Assembly (NCBI GenBank): GCA_902768985.1
Contig: CACXNA010000009.1
Span: 1-64,000, forward strand
Length of the DNA: 64,000 bases
Direction: 5' to 3'
DNA from: an uncultured Bacteroidia bacterium
Lineage (GTDB): Bacteria; Bacteroidota; Bacteroidia; Bacteroidales; UBA932
Part shown: positions 1 to 7,588 of the stretch, piece after piece
Layout of the letters: each line of letters begins with the position of its first letter
Numbering within the stretch: position 1 is the first letter of the stretch
The notes under the pieces: generated by a model
What the model was told of the DNA's origin: nothing
Database searches by the model: none
Seen by the model: the letters and a program-made list of their open reading frames with translations, nothing else
Translations under genes and position numbers: made by a program

Positions 1-92
1 ACGGAGTCGTCTGTCTTGTTGTAGTAGGATTCCCCGAAACCTCCTCCGCCAAAAGATACCCATTCTTGAAGGTCAACGATTTTTGCTTCCAT
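1..92 (-). CDS. Kinase-fold (aminoglycoside phosphotransferase-like) protein, N-terminal fragment
   Basis: Only the first 30 codons lie in the window; the gene runs off the left edge. The start at 92 is an ATG preceded at a suitable distance by a TAATTTTG promoter box. The visible protein begins MEAKIVDLQEWVSFGGGG and continues GFGESYYNKTDDS. A short N-terminal strand followed by a glycine-rich loop and a Ser/Tyr pair resembles the nucleotide-binding loop of small Bacteroidota and Fibrobacter phosphotransferases of the protein kinase/APH fold. The fold assignment rests on this loop alone, because the catalytic residues are outside the window. Confidence 0.45.
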   Translation of the reverse strand, partial: MEAKIVDLQEWVSFGGGGFGESYYNKTDDS

Positions 93-109
93 CGTACAAC
101 TATTTTGTG

Positions 110-117
110 CAAAATTA
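110..117 (-). promoter_or_regulatory. -7 promoter box TAATTTTG
   Basis: It matches the Bacteroidota sigma-ABfr consensus TAnnTTTG on the minus strand and ends 18 bp upstream of the ATG at 92. Confidence 0.5.
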
Positions 118-401
118 AGAAAGATTTTTCGAACATTTACATCCAGCCGGAGGAAAACGGCGCGGCGCTTTATCAGGGAATCGACCGAATCTTCCGGCGC
201 ATACTTGCGGCGGTTTTTTCTTTTTTAGGGCTTTCGGAAAAAGGCGTTTTTGATTCTGCGTAAAAATCTTCGCTGATTTCTTGACTCTGCGTCAATTTCT
301 GTTTATACCCATTGTCAAAGTGTGAATAATACCATAACTTGGCCCCTGACAAGGCACGTCACCCCATCATAGATTTATATATATAGTGCTTTTTCATTTC
401 A
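118..401. other. Intergenic stretch without a recognisable gene
   Basis: This AT-richer gap lies between the divergent fragment at the left edge and the terminator at 402. It has homopolymeric T runs near 214-230 and two loosely similar tracts around 254-295. I see no credible coding potential; the open frame from 66 to 263 starts at TTG and resembles no protein family. Confidence 0.5.
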
Positions 402-431
402 ACAGCGGCCCGGATTCGGGCCGCTGTTTTT
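402..431 (-). terminator. Rho-independent terminator, probably bidirectional
   Basis: A perfect 11-bp inverted repeat (402-412 with 417-427) has a GATT loop and an A/T run on the gene-proximal side. It sits just after the stop of the minus-strand lipoprotein gene ending at 440. The T run is best on the plus strand, so it may work in both directions. Confidence 0.7.
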
Positions 432-439
432 ATTTGACG

Positions 440-1249
440 TTATTTGACGAGCTTGTCGAGTTTGGCCATCAGTTCGATGTCAGCTGGGCAGAGCGGGTGG
501 CAGTCGAGGACGTTATCCTCGTCTTTTGTGTTTTCCAACTTGAGATGGTCGTTCACGATGGCCCATTCATACAGGGTCGAGACAGAATAATCCTTCGGAT
601 CGTGGATCTCGAGCACCTGGTACTTATCTTGGTACTCGTTGTACAGCAAGGTGCTGTTCTTGCGGGTGCAGTCGTTTTCTCCGTAGACTGTGTATGTTAC
701 TTGCTCCAGCTTGCCGTCTTCGTCAAAATGCAGCATGCCGTGCAGGGTCAGGTCGCCGAATGTGTTGGTGTAAAACCACCTGCCGATATAGTCGTCACTT
801 GAGATGAACTGGTCATACGTCCGGGCCTTTTCCAATTCGCCGTCCGAGGGGCGGTGAAGAACGGTGGTGATGCTTCCGTCCTGGGAAGAGATGGTGAGGT
901 TGTTGCTTGTGCGTTGGTAACGGACCGTTTGCACGTCAATCCCGTTGTCGAAGGTAATCGTGCCGGCGGTTTCGTTGATGGTATAGATGGAGTGGCGGCG
1001 GATGCGCTCACTGTAATTGGCGGGCTCGTTCGGGTAGATCCAATACACGCATTGCGTGAAAACGCCGTCTTCTCCGAAAGAGAGCAGCGCATAGGTGTTT
1101 TCTTTTTCGCCGTCCACTTCGTTTTCCTGATTCATGAACCAGTTTCCGAGCAGCAAGTCGGCAGGACTCCCTCCGTTTTCTCCGCAGGAGGTCAAAAACA
1201 GACAACAGGTAAAGATGGCGGCCAGCGCCCCAAGAACGTTCTTTCTCAT
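440..1249 (-). CDS. Putative lipoprotein with two lipocalin-like repeats
   Basis: The start is placed at ATG 1249, so that the protein opens with MRKNVLGALAAIFTCC and a lipobox (LTSC, Cys about 22). The longer frame only adds an implausible leader. The mature 248-residue part has two similar beta-rich halves that open with LLGNWF (about residue 33) and YIGRWF (about residue 157), like the G-x-W opening of lipocalin-like domains of Bacteroidota lipoproteins. No catalytic motif is visible, so a ligand-binding or structural envelope role is only an inference. It is monocistronic, with its own promoter and terminator, and diverges from the paralog gene at 1387. Confidence 0.6.
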   Translation of the reverse strand: MRKNVLGALAAIFTCCLFLTSCGENGGSPADLLLGNWFMNQENEVDGEKENTYALLSFGEDGVFTQCVYWIYPNEPANYSERIRRHSIYTINETAGTITFDNGIDVQTVRYQRTSNNLTISSQDGSITTVLHRPSDGELEKARTYDQFISSDDYIGRWFYTNTFGDLTLHGMLHFDEDGKLEQVTYTVYGENDCTRKNSTLLYNEYQDKYQVLEIHDPKDYSVSTLYEWAIVNDHLKLENTKDEDNVLDCHPLCPADIELMAKLDKLVK

Positions 1250-1280
1250 ACTGACGGGTGTTTTAGTGTTATGTTTTTTG

Positions 1281-1288
1281 CAAATATG
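1281..1288 (-). promoter_or_regulatory. Promoter box CATATTTG for the lipoprotein gene
   Basis: One mismatch to TAnnTTTG. A TTTG lies 20 bp further upstream on the minus strand, where the -33 element belongs. It is 31 bp from the ATG at 1249. Confidence 0.5.
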
Positions 1289-1299
1289 GTTTAATTGTT

Positions 1300-1318
1300 G
1301 GATTTTGACAAACAATTG
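1300..1318 (+). promoter_or_regulatory. 19-bp upstream element, copy 1
   Basis: The sequence ggattttgacaaacaattg is repeated exactly at 2351-2369. In both places it ends 33 bp before a TAnnTTTG box. The next bases share a TTTTAC.CGA core (about 1325-1334). On the other strand it overlaps the -33 region of the divergent lipoprotein gene. Confidence 0.6.
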
Positions 1319-1351
1319 CACCCATTTTACACGAAATAGGGCGACGTGGCG

Positions 1352-1359
1352 TATATTTG
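1352..1359 (+). promoter_or_regulatory. -7 promoter box TATATTTG
   Basis: Perfect TAnnTTTG consensus 27 bp upstream of the ATG at 1387; drives the first paralog. Confidence 0.65.
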
Positions 1360-1386
1360 CAAGAGAAATTACATAATAGGATCTAT

Positions 1387-2259
1387 ATGAAGAGCAAGAA
1401 AGGTATTGTCATCATCGCCGCGGTGGCCGTTGTGTGCGCTGCGGGGCTCGCTCTGTCCCAGCTGGTGGACTGGCCGGTCAGCGCGAACAACGCGGGCGGC
1501 GACATCGCCAAGTCTTCCCGCTTCTCCCGCAAGACGGCGGCGGAGAGCCTCACCAACATGGAGGAGCTGATCGCGAACGACGAAGGCTACAAGAACGGCA
1601 TCACGGTGGCCTACGTGGTCATGCAGACGCGCGCTGCCCAGTTTGCCGAGCTGGTGGACCTGTCCAACGAGGCGGCCGGCGACATTCCCGCGTTCGCGGG
1701 GGTGCTGAAAGATATGAACGTCGTGCGCGGGATGGCGGAGAATGTCAACGCCCAGCTTGCGGAGGCCGGCGAAGACCTGAACGCCGTCCTGGGCGGAGAA
1801 TCCCGTCCCGAATTGACCCAGCATACCATCAATGCCTCGCTGGCGTACACGAATCTGCAGAAACAGAACAAGCTGGCCGACCGCTTCATCGAGACGGCCG
1901 ATCAATACCTGAAAACCGCCGAAGCCGACGACCAGCTGAGACTCGTCCGCGATCGGTGGGAGGAATACCAACTGGCGACCGCCGCCCTGGAGGGCGACGA
2001 GGCGGCGGCGGAAAGACTGGCCGAACTGAGCAATGTTATAGGTAATGAGGATCAGCTTTCCCTTATCGAGCCTCTCTCAGGGCGTGGCGCGGTCCCCCTT
2101 GTGATAGAACAATACAACGCATTCATGCAAGGCCACACGGTAACAGATCCGGAAGTGTCGCTGGACTTCAGTCATGGTCTTCCTCACCAGGTTGGTCTGT
2201 TAATCGATCAGACGTGCAAGGGATTTTTCTCAGAGTATGACTACTGGTGGTTTAAGTGA
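1387..2259 (+). CDS. Secreted or anchored helical protein of unknown function, paralog 1
   Basis: ATG 1387 is chosen because the protein then opens MKSKKGIVIIAAVAVVCAAG, aligned with the start of its paralog at 2450. A charged start and one hydrophobic segment (residues 6-22) suggest a signal peptide or N-terminal anchor. Residues 40-200 are helical and alanine-rich and nearly parallel to the paralog, with shared blocks SSRFSRKTAAESLTNMEEL and YVVMQTRA. The last 90 residues diverge and lack the heptapeptide array, apart from one relic-like HQVGLLI near the end. No known family or catalytic motif is recognised. It has its own promoter and a strong terminator. Confidence 0.6.
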   Translation: MKSKKGIVIIAAVAVVCAAGLALSQLVDWPVSANNAGGDIAKSSRFSRKTAAESLTNMEELIANDEGYKNGITVAYVVMQTRAAQFAELVDLSNEAAGDIPAFAGVLKDMNVVRGMAENVNAQLAEAGEDLNAVLGGESRPELTQHTINASLAYTNLQKQNKLADRFIETADQYLKTAEADDQLRLVRDRWEEYQLATAALEGDEAAAERLAELSNVIGNEDQLSLIEPLSGRGAVPLVIEQYNAFMQGHTVTDPEVSLDFSHGLPHQVGLLIDQTCKGFFSEYDYWWFK

Positions 2260-2264
2260 TATTC

Positions 2265-2298
2265 ATCCGACGCGTTGCAAAGCGTCGGATTTTTTTTA
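2265..2298 (+). terminator. Rho-independent terminator
   Basis: A 9-bp perfect stem (2265-2273 with 2282-2290), 8-base loop and a run of eight T directly follow the stop of paralog 1. Confidence 0.85.
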
Positions 2299-2350
2299 TC
2301 TTTGTACTTGCCTGGAAAGGGTTATATCCCCTTTTTTGTGCGGTTTTGTA

Positions 2351-2369
2351 GGATTTTGACAAACAATTG
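2351..2369 (+). promoter_or_regulatory. 19-bp upstream element, copy 2
   Basis: Identical to 1300-1318 and again exactly 33 bp before a TAnnTTTG box; candidate activator or operator site shared by the two paralogs. Confidence 0.6.
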
Positions 2370-2402
2370 TAGCCTTTTTACGCGAGTTTCATCGGGGCGG
2401 GT

Positions 2403-2410
2403 TACATTTG
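2403..2410 (+). promoter_or_regulatory. -7 promoter box TACATTTG
   Basis: Perfect TAnnTTTG consensus 39 bp upstream of the ATG at 2450. Confidence 0.65.
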
Positions 2411-2449
2411 CAACAGAAAATTCAACAAAACAATTAAAATCATACTGTC

Positions 2450-3529
2450 ATGAAAAGTAAAAAAGGTATCATCATCCTGTCCACGGTCGTTCTTGCTTGC
2501 GCCGTCGGTTTCATCGTTTCTCCGCTTGTAGACTGGCCGGTCGACAAGAGCAACGCCAGCGGCAACATCGCCAAGTCTTCCCGCTTCTCCCGCAAGACTG
2601 CGGCCGAGAGCCTTACCAACATGGAGGAGCTCCTCGCGAACGATGAAGAATTCAAGAACAACATTTCCGCGATTTACGTGGTGATGCAGACCCGCGCCCT
2701 TCAGTTCGCATCCCTGGTCGACATGTCCAACGAGGTGGCCGGCGACATCCCCGCGTACGCAAGCGTTCTTAAAGATATGAACGCCGCGCGCGAGGTGGTG
2801 AACAATGTCAACGCGCAGGTCGCCGCGGCCGGCGCCGATCTGAACGCCGCCCTGGCCGGCGAGTCCCGTCCCGACCTGACCCAGAACACCATCAACGCTT
2901 CGCTGGCTTATTCCACCCTGCAGAAGCAGAACAAACTTGCCACCCGTTTCATCGATACGACCGACAAGTATCTGGAGACGTCCGAAGCCAGCGACCAGCT
3001 GAAGCTCGTCCGCGACCAGTGGGTGAACTACCAGCAGGTGACCGCCGCCCTGGAGGGCGACGAGAAGGCGGCTGAGGAGCTGGCCAAAAAGGGCAATCTG
3101 CTCACTGGCGAGCAGACGATGGTTGCCTTTGGTGAATTCGGACTTAACGAGCAGGCTGTCATCGGTGCCGGCGCGGAACTTTCCCATGAGCTGAAGATCG
3201 AGAATGGGGTGGCCGAATTCCTCACCGTCAACGATGTCTTTACGGTCTCCCATCAGGAGTTTGGCTTGAACCATCAGGAGTTTGGCTTGAACCATCAGGA
3301 GTTTGGCCTGAATCAGCAGGAGGTTGGTCTGAACCTCCAGGAGGTTGGTCTGAGCCTCCAGGAGGTTGGCCTGAACGAACTCTTCCAGCTGGGCGAGGCC
3401 GCTCACGTGGTGTCCTTCGGCGAATTCACGGTTCAGAATCAAGAAGTAGGCCTGAACGCCGTATATCATCTTGGCGAAAGCATTACTCAAATCGGTCTTG
3501 GTCAAAGACCCACACTCGGAGTTCATTAG
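2450..3529 (+). CDS. Secreted or anchored helical protein with C-terminal heptapeptide repeats, paralog 2
   Basis: The 359-residue protein opens MKSKKGIIILSTVVLACAVG and matches paralog 1 over about 200 residues (SSRFSRKTAAESLTNMEEL, YVVMQTRA, NTINASLAY). It then has a unique tail: six contiguous heptads of the form [HQL]QE[FV]GLN at residues 268-309, a seventh isolated copy at 330-336, and looser relatives such as FGEFGLN earlier. A hydrophobic N-terminal segment implies export. Alternating polar and hydrophobic positions with glycine in each heptad suggest short strands and turns, perhaps a solenoid or surface repeat; this is inference. Function is unknown. No terminator is visible before the next gene 18 bp downstream. 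Confidence 0.65.
   Translation: MKSKKGIIILSTVVLACAVGFIVSPLVDWPVDKSNASGNIAKSSRFSRKTAAESLTNMEELLANDEEFKNNISAIYVVMQTRALQFASLVDMSNEVAGDIPAYASVLKDMNAAREVVNNVNAQVAAAGADLNAALAGESRPDLTQNTINASLAYSTLQKQNKLATRFIDTTDKYLETSEASDQLKLVRDQWVNYQQVTAALEGDEKAAEELAKKGNLLTGEQTMVAFGEFGLNEQAVIGAGAELSHELKIENGVAEFLTVNDVFTVSHQEFGLNHQEFGLNHQEFGLNQQEVGLNLQEVGLSLQEVGLNELFQLGEAAHVVSFGEFTVQNQEVGLNAVYHLGESITQIGLGQRPTLGVH
3251..3376 (+). repeat. Tandem 21-bp coding repeat, six units
   Basis: Six contiguous 21-bp units of the type catcaggagtttggcttgaa(c), the first two identical and the rest with a few substitutions, encode the heptads HQEFGLN to LQEVGLN. A diverged seventh unit is at 3437-3457. The unit length is a multiple of three, so copy-number change would keep the frame. 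Confidence 0.9.
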
Positions 3530-3547
3530 TATAATCCTAATAGATAC

Positions 3548-6535
3548 ATGCGTATCCGTATAGCATTACTATCTCTGCTACTGCTCCCGGGCCTTGCCTG
3601 GGGGCAGTCGCGGGTTTATTACCAATACAAAACGGATGAAGCCACCCTGGTGTTCTTCGACAAGAACCTCTCGCGCTACATCCCCCATATGGTACGCATG
3701 TACCAGAACGGCAAGGCGCTGCATGAGCAGATCTGGACCAGCGATTCCATCTACCAGCCCGAGGCGCCCCTGCTGATGCTCACAGACTGGGAGGACGACG
3801 GCAACGGCGGTGCGACGCCGCTTCCGCGTTCCCTGATTCAGATCGGCATGGCTCCGCTGAACATGTCGTACTATGTCAATCCGTCGGCCGAGCGGTACCG
3901 GCAGCTCTTCTGCCACGAGTACACGCACATTGTGATGACGGACAAGTACAACAAGCGCGACCTGGGCTGGCGCAAGTTCTTCGGCACCAAGGTGACCGTA
4001 GACAACACACAGCCCATTTCGGCCCTTTGGAGCTACGTCACCGTGCCCCGTTGGTATGCCCCCCGCTGGTATCAGGAGGGCATTGCCTGTTTCATGGAGA
4101 CCTGGCTGGGCGGCGGCGTGGGCCGCGCCCTGGGCGGCTACGACGAGATGTACTTCCGCAGCATCATCAACGGCGGGGAGACCCTCTTCTCCGTGGTCGG
4201 TCTGGAAACGGAAGGCTCCACGATGGATTTCCAGGTGGGCGCGAACGCCTACCTCTATGGTACCCGCTTCGTCAATTACCTGACCAAGGAATACGGCTAT
4301 GACAAGCTGATCCGCTTCTACAACCGCACGGCTGACAGCCGGACTTTCTTCGGCAACCAGTTCAAGCAGGTGTACGGGAAGCCGCTCCGCAAAGTCTGGA
4401 ACGACTGGAAGGTGGACGAGAAGGAGCACCAGGCGGAGAACCTGGCCGCCGTGCGCGAGTTCCCGCTCACGGAAACCACCCCGCTCACTCCGGAGCCGAT
4501 GGGTTCCGTGTCGCCCTTCGTCTATAACCCGGCCACGGGCAAGGCCTACGCCGCGACCAACGCGCCGGGCGACTTTGCCCACCTAACGGAAATCGATCTC
4601 AACACCGGCCGTCAGCGCCGGCTCAGCGACATCTACGGCATCCAGCTCTACAACCCGGCCTTCGTGGCCCTGGACTGCCAGGGCGAGCGTCTCATCTTCA
4701 CGTACAACAACGGCAAGATGCGCGGCCTGGGGATCTACGATATCCAGAAAAAGAAAGTCGTCAAGAAGAAGAACTTCCAGCGCATCAACAATGTCGTGTA
4801 TGACAATGCGCACGACTGCCTCTACGGCCTCTTCTCCAATGGCGGCACCCAGAGCATCGTGCGCATGGACCGTGACCTGGAGAACCCTGAGGTCATCTAC
4901 GCCTTCCCGTTCGGCGTGAGCGTCTTCGACGTGGACGTGAGCCACGACGGCAAATACCTTTCCATGACCCGCCAGGGCGACAACGGTGAGCACACGCTGA
5001 TGCTCTTCAACACCGAGGAGCTGGCCCAGGCCATTTTCAAACCCGTGGACCTGGTCACGTGGGAGGATTCCAACCTCGGCCAGTTCCGCTTCTCGCTGGA
5101 CGACCGCTACCTCATCGGCAGCTCCTACTACACCGGCGTGTCCAACCTCTGGCAGATCGAGCTCGCCACGCGCGAGATGGAGATGCTCTCCAATACCGAC
5201 ATCGGCCTCTTCGCCCCGCTGGAGATCGCTCCGAACAAGCTCCTCGCCCTCGAATTCGAGCGCGACGGCCTGCGCCCGGTGACGCTCGACCGGAAGGTGG
5301 TGGAGGATGCCAACGCCATCACGCTCTACGGCCACCGTGCCTACGAGAATAACGTGGAGGCCTTCGAGCAGGTGGGCCTGCTGAAGGAGCCCCTGCCGGA
5401 AATCCAGTTCGGCGACGTCTACAACAGCATCGAGCCCTACAACGTTTTCAAGGAGATGCGCTTCGCGGGCGCCTATCCCACCATCACGGGCTTTACCGAC
5501 GCCCAGGCGTGGAACCACGTGACGCCGGTGCTGGGCTACCGCCTGTTCTTCAAGGACCCGGTGGGACTGAGCAGCATCAAGCTGGACGTGGGTCTCTCGC
5601 CCTGGAGCAACAACGACTGGAAGAACAAGTTCCACCTGGACTTCGAGTGGAAATACTATTTCTGGACGCTCAAGGCGGCCTGGAACCATACCGATTTCTA
5701 CGACCTGGCGGGCCCGATGCGCGCCAGCCGCAAGGGTTACATGGTCTCCCTGGCCTACGATTACACCAATTCGCTCATTGCGCCGTATACCCGCACCTGG
5801 GGCTTCTCCGTGGCTACCTACGGCGACATGGATGCGCTGCCGCTCTACCAGGAGATTGAGGTGGGAGACATCCACTCCATGCAGACGGCCTCCCTCTATG
5901 GCAAGATTTCCAAGGTGCGCACCTCGCTGGGCGGCGTGACGCCCGAGCAGGGCTTCACGCTGGGCGCCTCGGCCTACGGCTACCTGGCGGGCGGCCACGT
6001 TTACCCTTCGATCGACGCGACTGCCGACTTCGGCTTCCTGCTGCCGATCGACCGCAACAACTCCTTCTGGCTGCGCACGGCGGGCGGACACAACTTTGGC
6101 GATCCTCTGGCGGTGTTCGGCAACACCTACCTGGGCGGCTTCCGCAACAACCGCGTGGACTACCGCAACGCCATGCAGTACCGCAACGCCCTGGCTATGC
6201 CGGGCGCTCCGATCGATGCCATCAAGGCGCATTCCTACGCCAAGGCGATGGCCGAACTGAACTTCCGGCCCATCCGCCTGAACAACTTCGGCGCCATGTT
6301 CTGCTATCCGACCTGGATCCAGTGCTCCCTCTTCGGGACCGGTCTGTCGACCTGGAATCCCGGCGAGCCGCAGCGGATGTTCTACAGCGCCGGCGTGCAG
6401 CTGACCACCGAAGTGGTGATCCTGAATTACCTGAAGACCACGCTGTCCCTGGGCTACGGCCACCTGTTCGCTCCCGCGGACTTCCCCGGCGGCCGCCACG
6501 GCAACGAATTCATGATATCCCTTAAGCTCCTGTAA
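3548..6535 (+). CDS. Gluzincin metalloprotease / beta-propeller / outer-membrane barrel fusion
   Basis: The 995-residue protein has a signal peptide (cleavage near AWGQ, residue 20). A zinc protease motif HEYTH lies at residues 123-127 and a probable third ligand, Glu177, in WYQEGIA, the peptidase-MA (gluzincin) pattern. Residues about 310-600 read as a TolB/WD40-like propeller (repeats such as GKYLSMTRQGD and DDRYLIGSSY). From about 650 to the end the sequence has alternating amphipathic strands rich in aromatic residues (FHLDFEWKYYFW) and finishes in a hydrophobic strand, like an outer-membrane barrel. So a surface or periplasmic protease tethered to the outer membrane is likely. Its stop overlaps the start of the PrsW-like gene by one base, so they are co-translated. 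Confidence 0.75.
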   Translation: MRIRIALLSLLLLPGLAWGQSRVYYQYKTDEATLVFFDKNLSRYIPHMVRMYQNGKALHEQIWTSDSIYQPEAPLLMLTDWEDDGNGGATPLPRSLIQIGMAPLNMSYYVNPSAERYRQLFCHEYTHIVMTDKYNKRDLGWRKFFGTKVTVDNTQPISALWSYVTVPRWYAPRWYQEGIACFMETWLGGGVGRALGGYDEMYFRSIINGGETLFSVVGLETEGSTMDFQVGANAYLYGTRFVNYLTKEYGYDKLIRFYNRTADSRTFFGNQFKQVYGKPLRKVWNDWKVDEKEHQAENLAAVREFPLTETTPLTPEPMGSVSPFVYNPATGKAYAATNAPGDFAHLTEIDLNTGRQRRLSDIYGIQLYNPAFVALDCQGERLIFTYNNGKMRGLGIYDIQKKKVVKKKNFQRINNVVYDNAHDCLYGLFSNGGTQSIVRMDRDLENPEVIYAFPFGVSVFDVDVSHDGKYLSMTRQGDNGEHTLMLFNTEELAQAIFKPVDLVTWEDSNLGQFRFSLDDRYLIGSSYYTGVSNLWQIELATREMEMLSNTDIGLFAPLEIAPNKLLALEFERDGLRPVTLDRKVVEDANAITLYGHRAYENNVEAFEQVGLLKEPLPEIQFGDVYNSIEPYNVFKEMRFAGAYPTITGFTDAQAWNHVTPVLGYRLFFKDPVGLSSIKLDVGLSPWSNNDWKNKFHLDFEWKYYFWTLKAAWNHTDFYDLAGPMRASRKGYMVSLAYDYTNSLIAPYTRTWGFSVATYGDMDALPLYQEIEVGDIHSMQTASLYGKISKVRTSLGGVTPEQGFTLGASAYGYLAGGHVYPSIDATADFGFLLPIDRNNSFWLRTAGGHNFGDPLAVFGNTYLGGFRNNRVDYRNAMQYRNALAMPGAPIDAIKAHSYAKAMAELNFRPIRLNNFGAMFCYPTWIQCSLFGTGLSTWNPGEPQRMFYSAGVQLTTEVVILNYLKTTLSLGYGHLFAPADFPGGRHGNEFMISLKLL

Positions 6536-7584
6536 TGTCCTTCGTCGCCGCCCTCCTTCCCGTCGTCGTCTACATCATCGTGGTGTACGTGCTGGACAGT
6601 TTCGCGCTCATCAGCGTGAAACGCCTGCTCCTGCTGGTGCTCTGCGGCATGGCCGCCGCGCTGGTCTGCTTCGGGCTGTTCCAGCTCACGTGGATGATCC
6701 TTCCGGAGACGGTGTCCGACTTCGTCGATCCGGTGGTGGAAGAGGCGGTGAAGGCCATCCCGCTGCTGATCCTGGCCCGTCGGAAGAAGATTGCCTTTTT
6801 CATCGACAGCGTCATCTGCGGCGCGGCCGTGGGTGGCGGATTCTCCATCCTGGAGAACATCTTCTACCTGGTGCTGGGCGACGAGTTGGGGATGGGTACC
6901 ATCCTCTTCCGCGGCCTGGAAGTGGCGCTGATCCACATGGGCTGCAGCGCCATCGTCGCGGCCGCGCTGATGTTCGCCGTCCGCCTGGACGGCCGGCGCC
7001 GTGCGCACCTGGAGATCAAGCGCCGGGACGTATGGATGGCGGCGTTCCTGCTGCTGGCCGCCCCGGCCCTGCACGTGGCGCACAACACCTTCCACTTCAA
7101 TCCGCTGATGCAGTTCATCGCCGTGTTCGGCTCGATGGCCGGCCTGCTGGTCTGGACTTATCAGTATGACGGCGACATGATCCACCGCTGGCTGGACAAG
7201 GGCCTGGACAAGCAGGTGGACCTGTTCCGCTCCATCCAGGAAGGCAACCTGAGCCAGACCAAGACGGGCGAGTTCCTGCTCTCTGTCAAGGACAGTTTCA
7301 CGCCGGAGATGTTCTTCGACGTGATCTGTTATGTGAAGCTGAACGTCGAGCTGTCCATCGCCGCCAAGAGCCGCTTCATGCTGCGCGAGGCGAAGCTGGA
7401 CCTGCCGCTCGAAGAAGAGCAGGCCAGGAACATCCTGGCCCAATACGAAGAATACCGCCTGCTGGAAAAGCGGCTGGGGCAGAGTGCCCGCATTACCATC
7501 GCGCCGGTGGTCAAGTTCTACCCGGCCGATCGGAAGGCGCTGGACGATTTGCTGGCCGAGTGCGCGGCCTGGCGTAAACAATAG
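6535..7584 (+). CDS. PrsW-family intramembrane protease with cytosolic extension
   Basis: The protein is 349 residues long. The first 210 are hydrophobic with about six or seven membrane segments. They carry the PrsW (M82) signature: Glu-Glu at 69-70 in DPVVEEAVKAIPLL, then GAAVGGGFSILEN and the histidine motifs ALIHMG and HVAHNTFHF. The C-terminal 130 residues are soluble and charged and not part of the usual family core. In other bacteria PrsW cleaves anti-sigma factors; a role here in regulated proteolysis is an inference supported by the neighbours, an envelope protease upstream and a membrane AraC regulator 4 bp downstream. The start overlaps the preceding stop (TAATG). Confidence 0.8.
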   Translation: MSFVAALLPVVVYIIVVYVLDSFALISVKRLLLLVLCGMAAALVCFGLFQLTWMILPETVSDFVDPVVEEAVKAIPLLILARRKKIAFFIDSVICGAAVGGGFSILENIFYLVLGDELGMGTILFRGLEVALIHMGCSAIVAAALMFAVRLDGRRRAHLEIKRRDVWMAAFLLLAAPALHVAHNTFHFNPLMQFIAVFGSMAGLLVWTYQYDGDMIHRWLDKGLDKQVDLFRSIQEGNLSQTKTGEFLLSVKDSFTPEMFFDVICYVKLNVELSIAAKSRFMLREAKLDLPLEEEQARNILAQYEEYRLLEKRLGQSARITIAPVVKFYPADRKALDDLLAECAAWRKQ

Positions 7585-7588
7585 ACAT

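Noticed and set aside
66-263. Short plus-strand frame near the left edge
   Set aside because: TTG start, no ribosome-binding site, no family resemblance, and overlap with a divergent gene and its promoter.
3251-3376. CRISPR array
   Set aside because: Repeats are contiguous without spacers, lie in a coding frame and have no cas genes.
3251-3457. Heptapeptide repeats as curli-type amyloid repeats
   Set aside because: Curlin repeats follow QxGxxN with longer periods; here the pattern is QExGLN with a strict seven-residue period and no SusC-like or curli-assembly genes nearby.
2402-3526. Long minus-strand open frame opposite paralog 2, with leucine-rich heptads (LLEVQTN-like) that mimic a coiled coil
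   Set aside because: It is the antisense of the 21-bp repeat array and the paralogous coding sequence. Paralogy and promoter support the plus strand.
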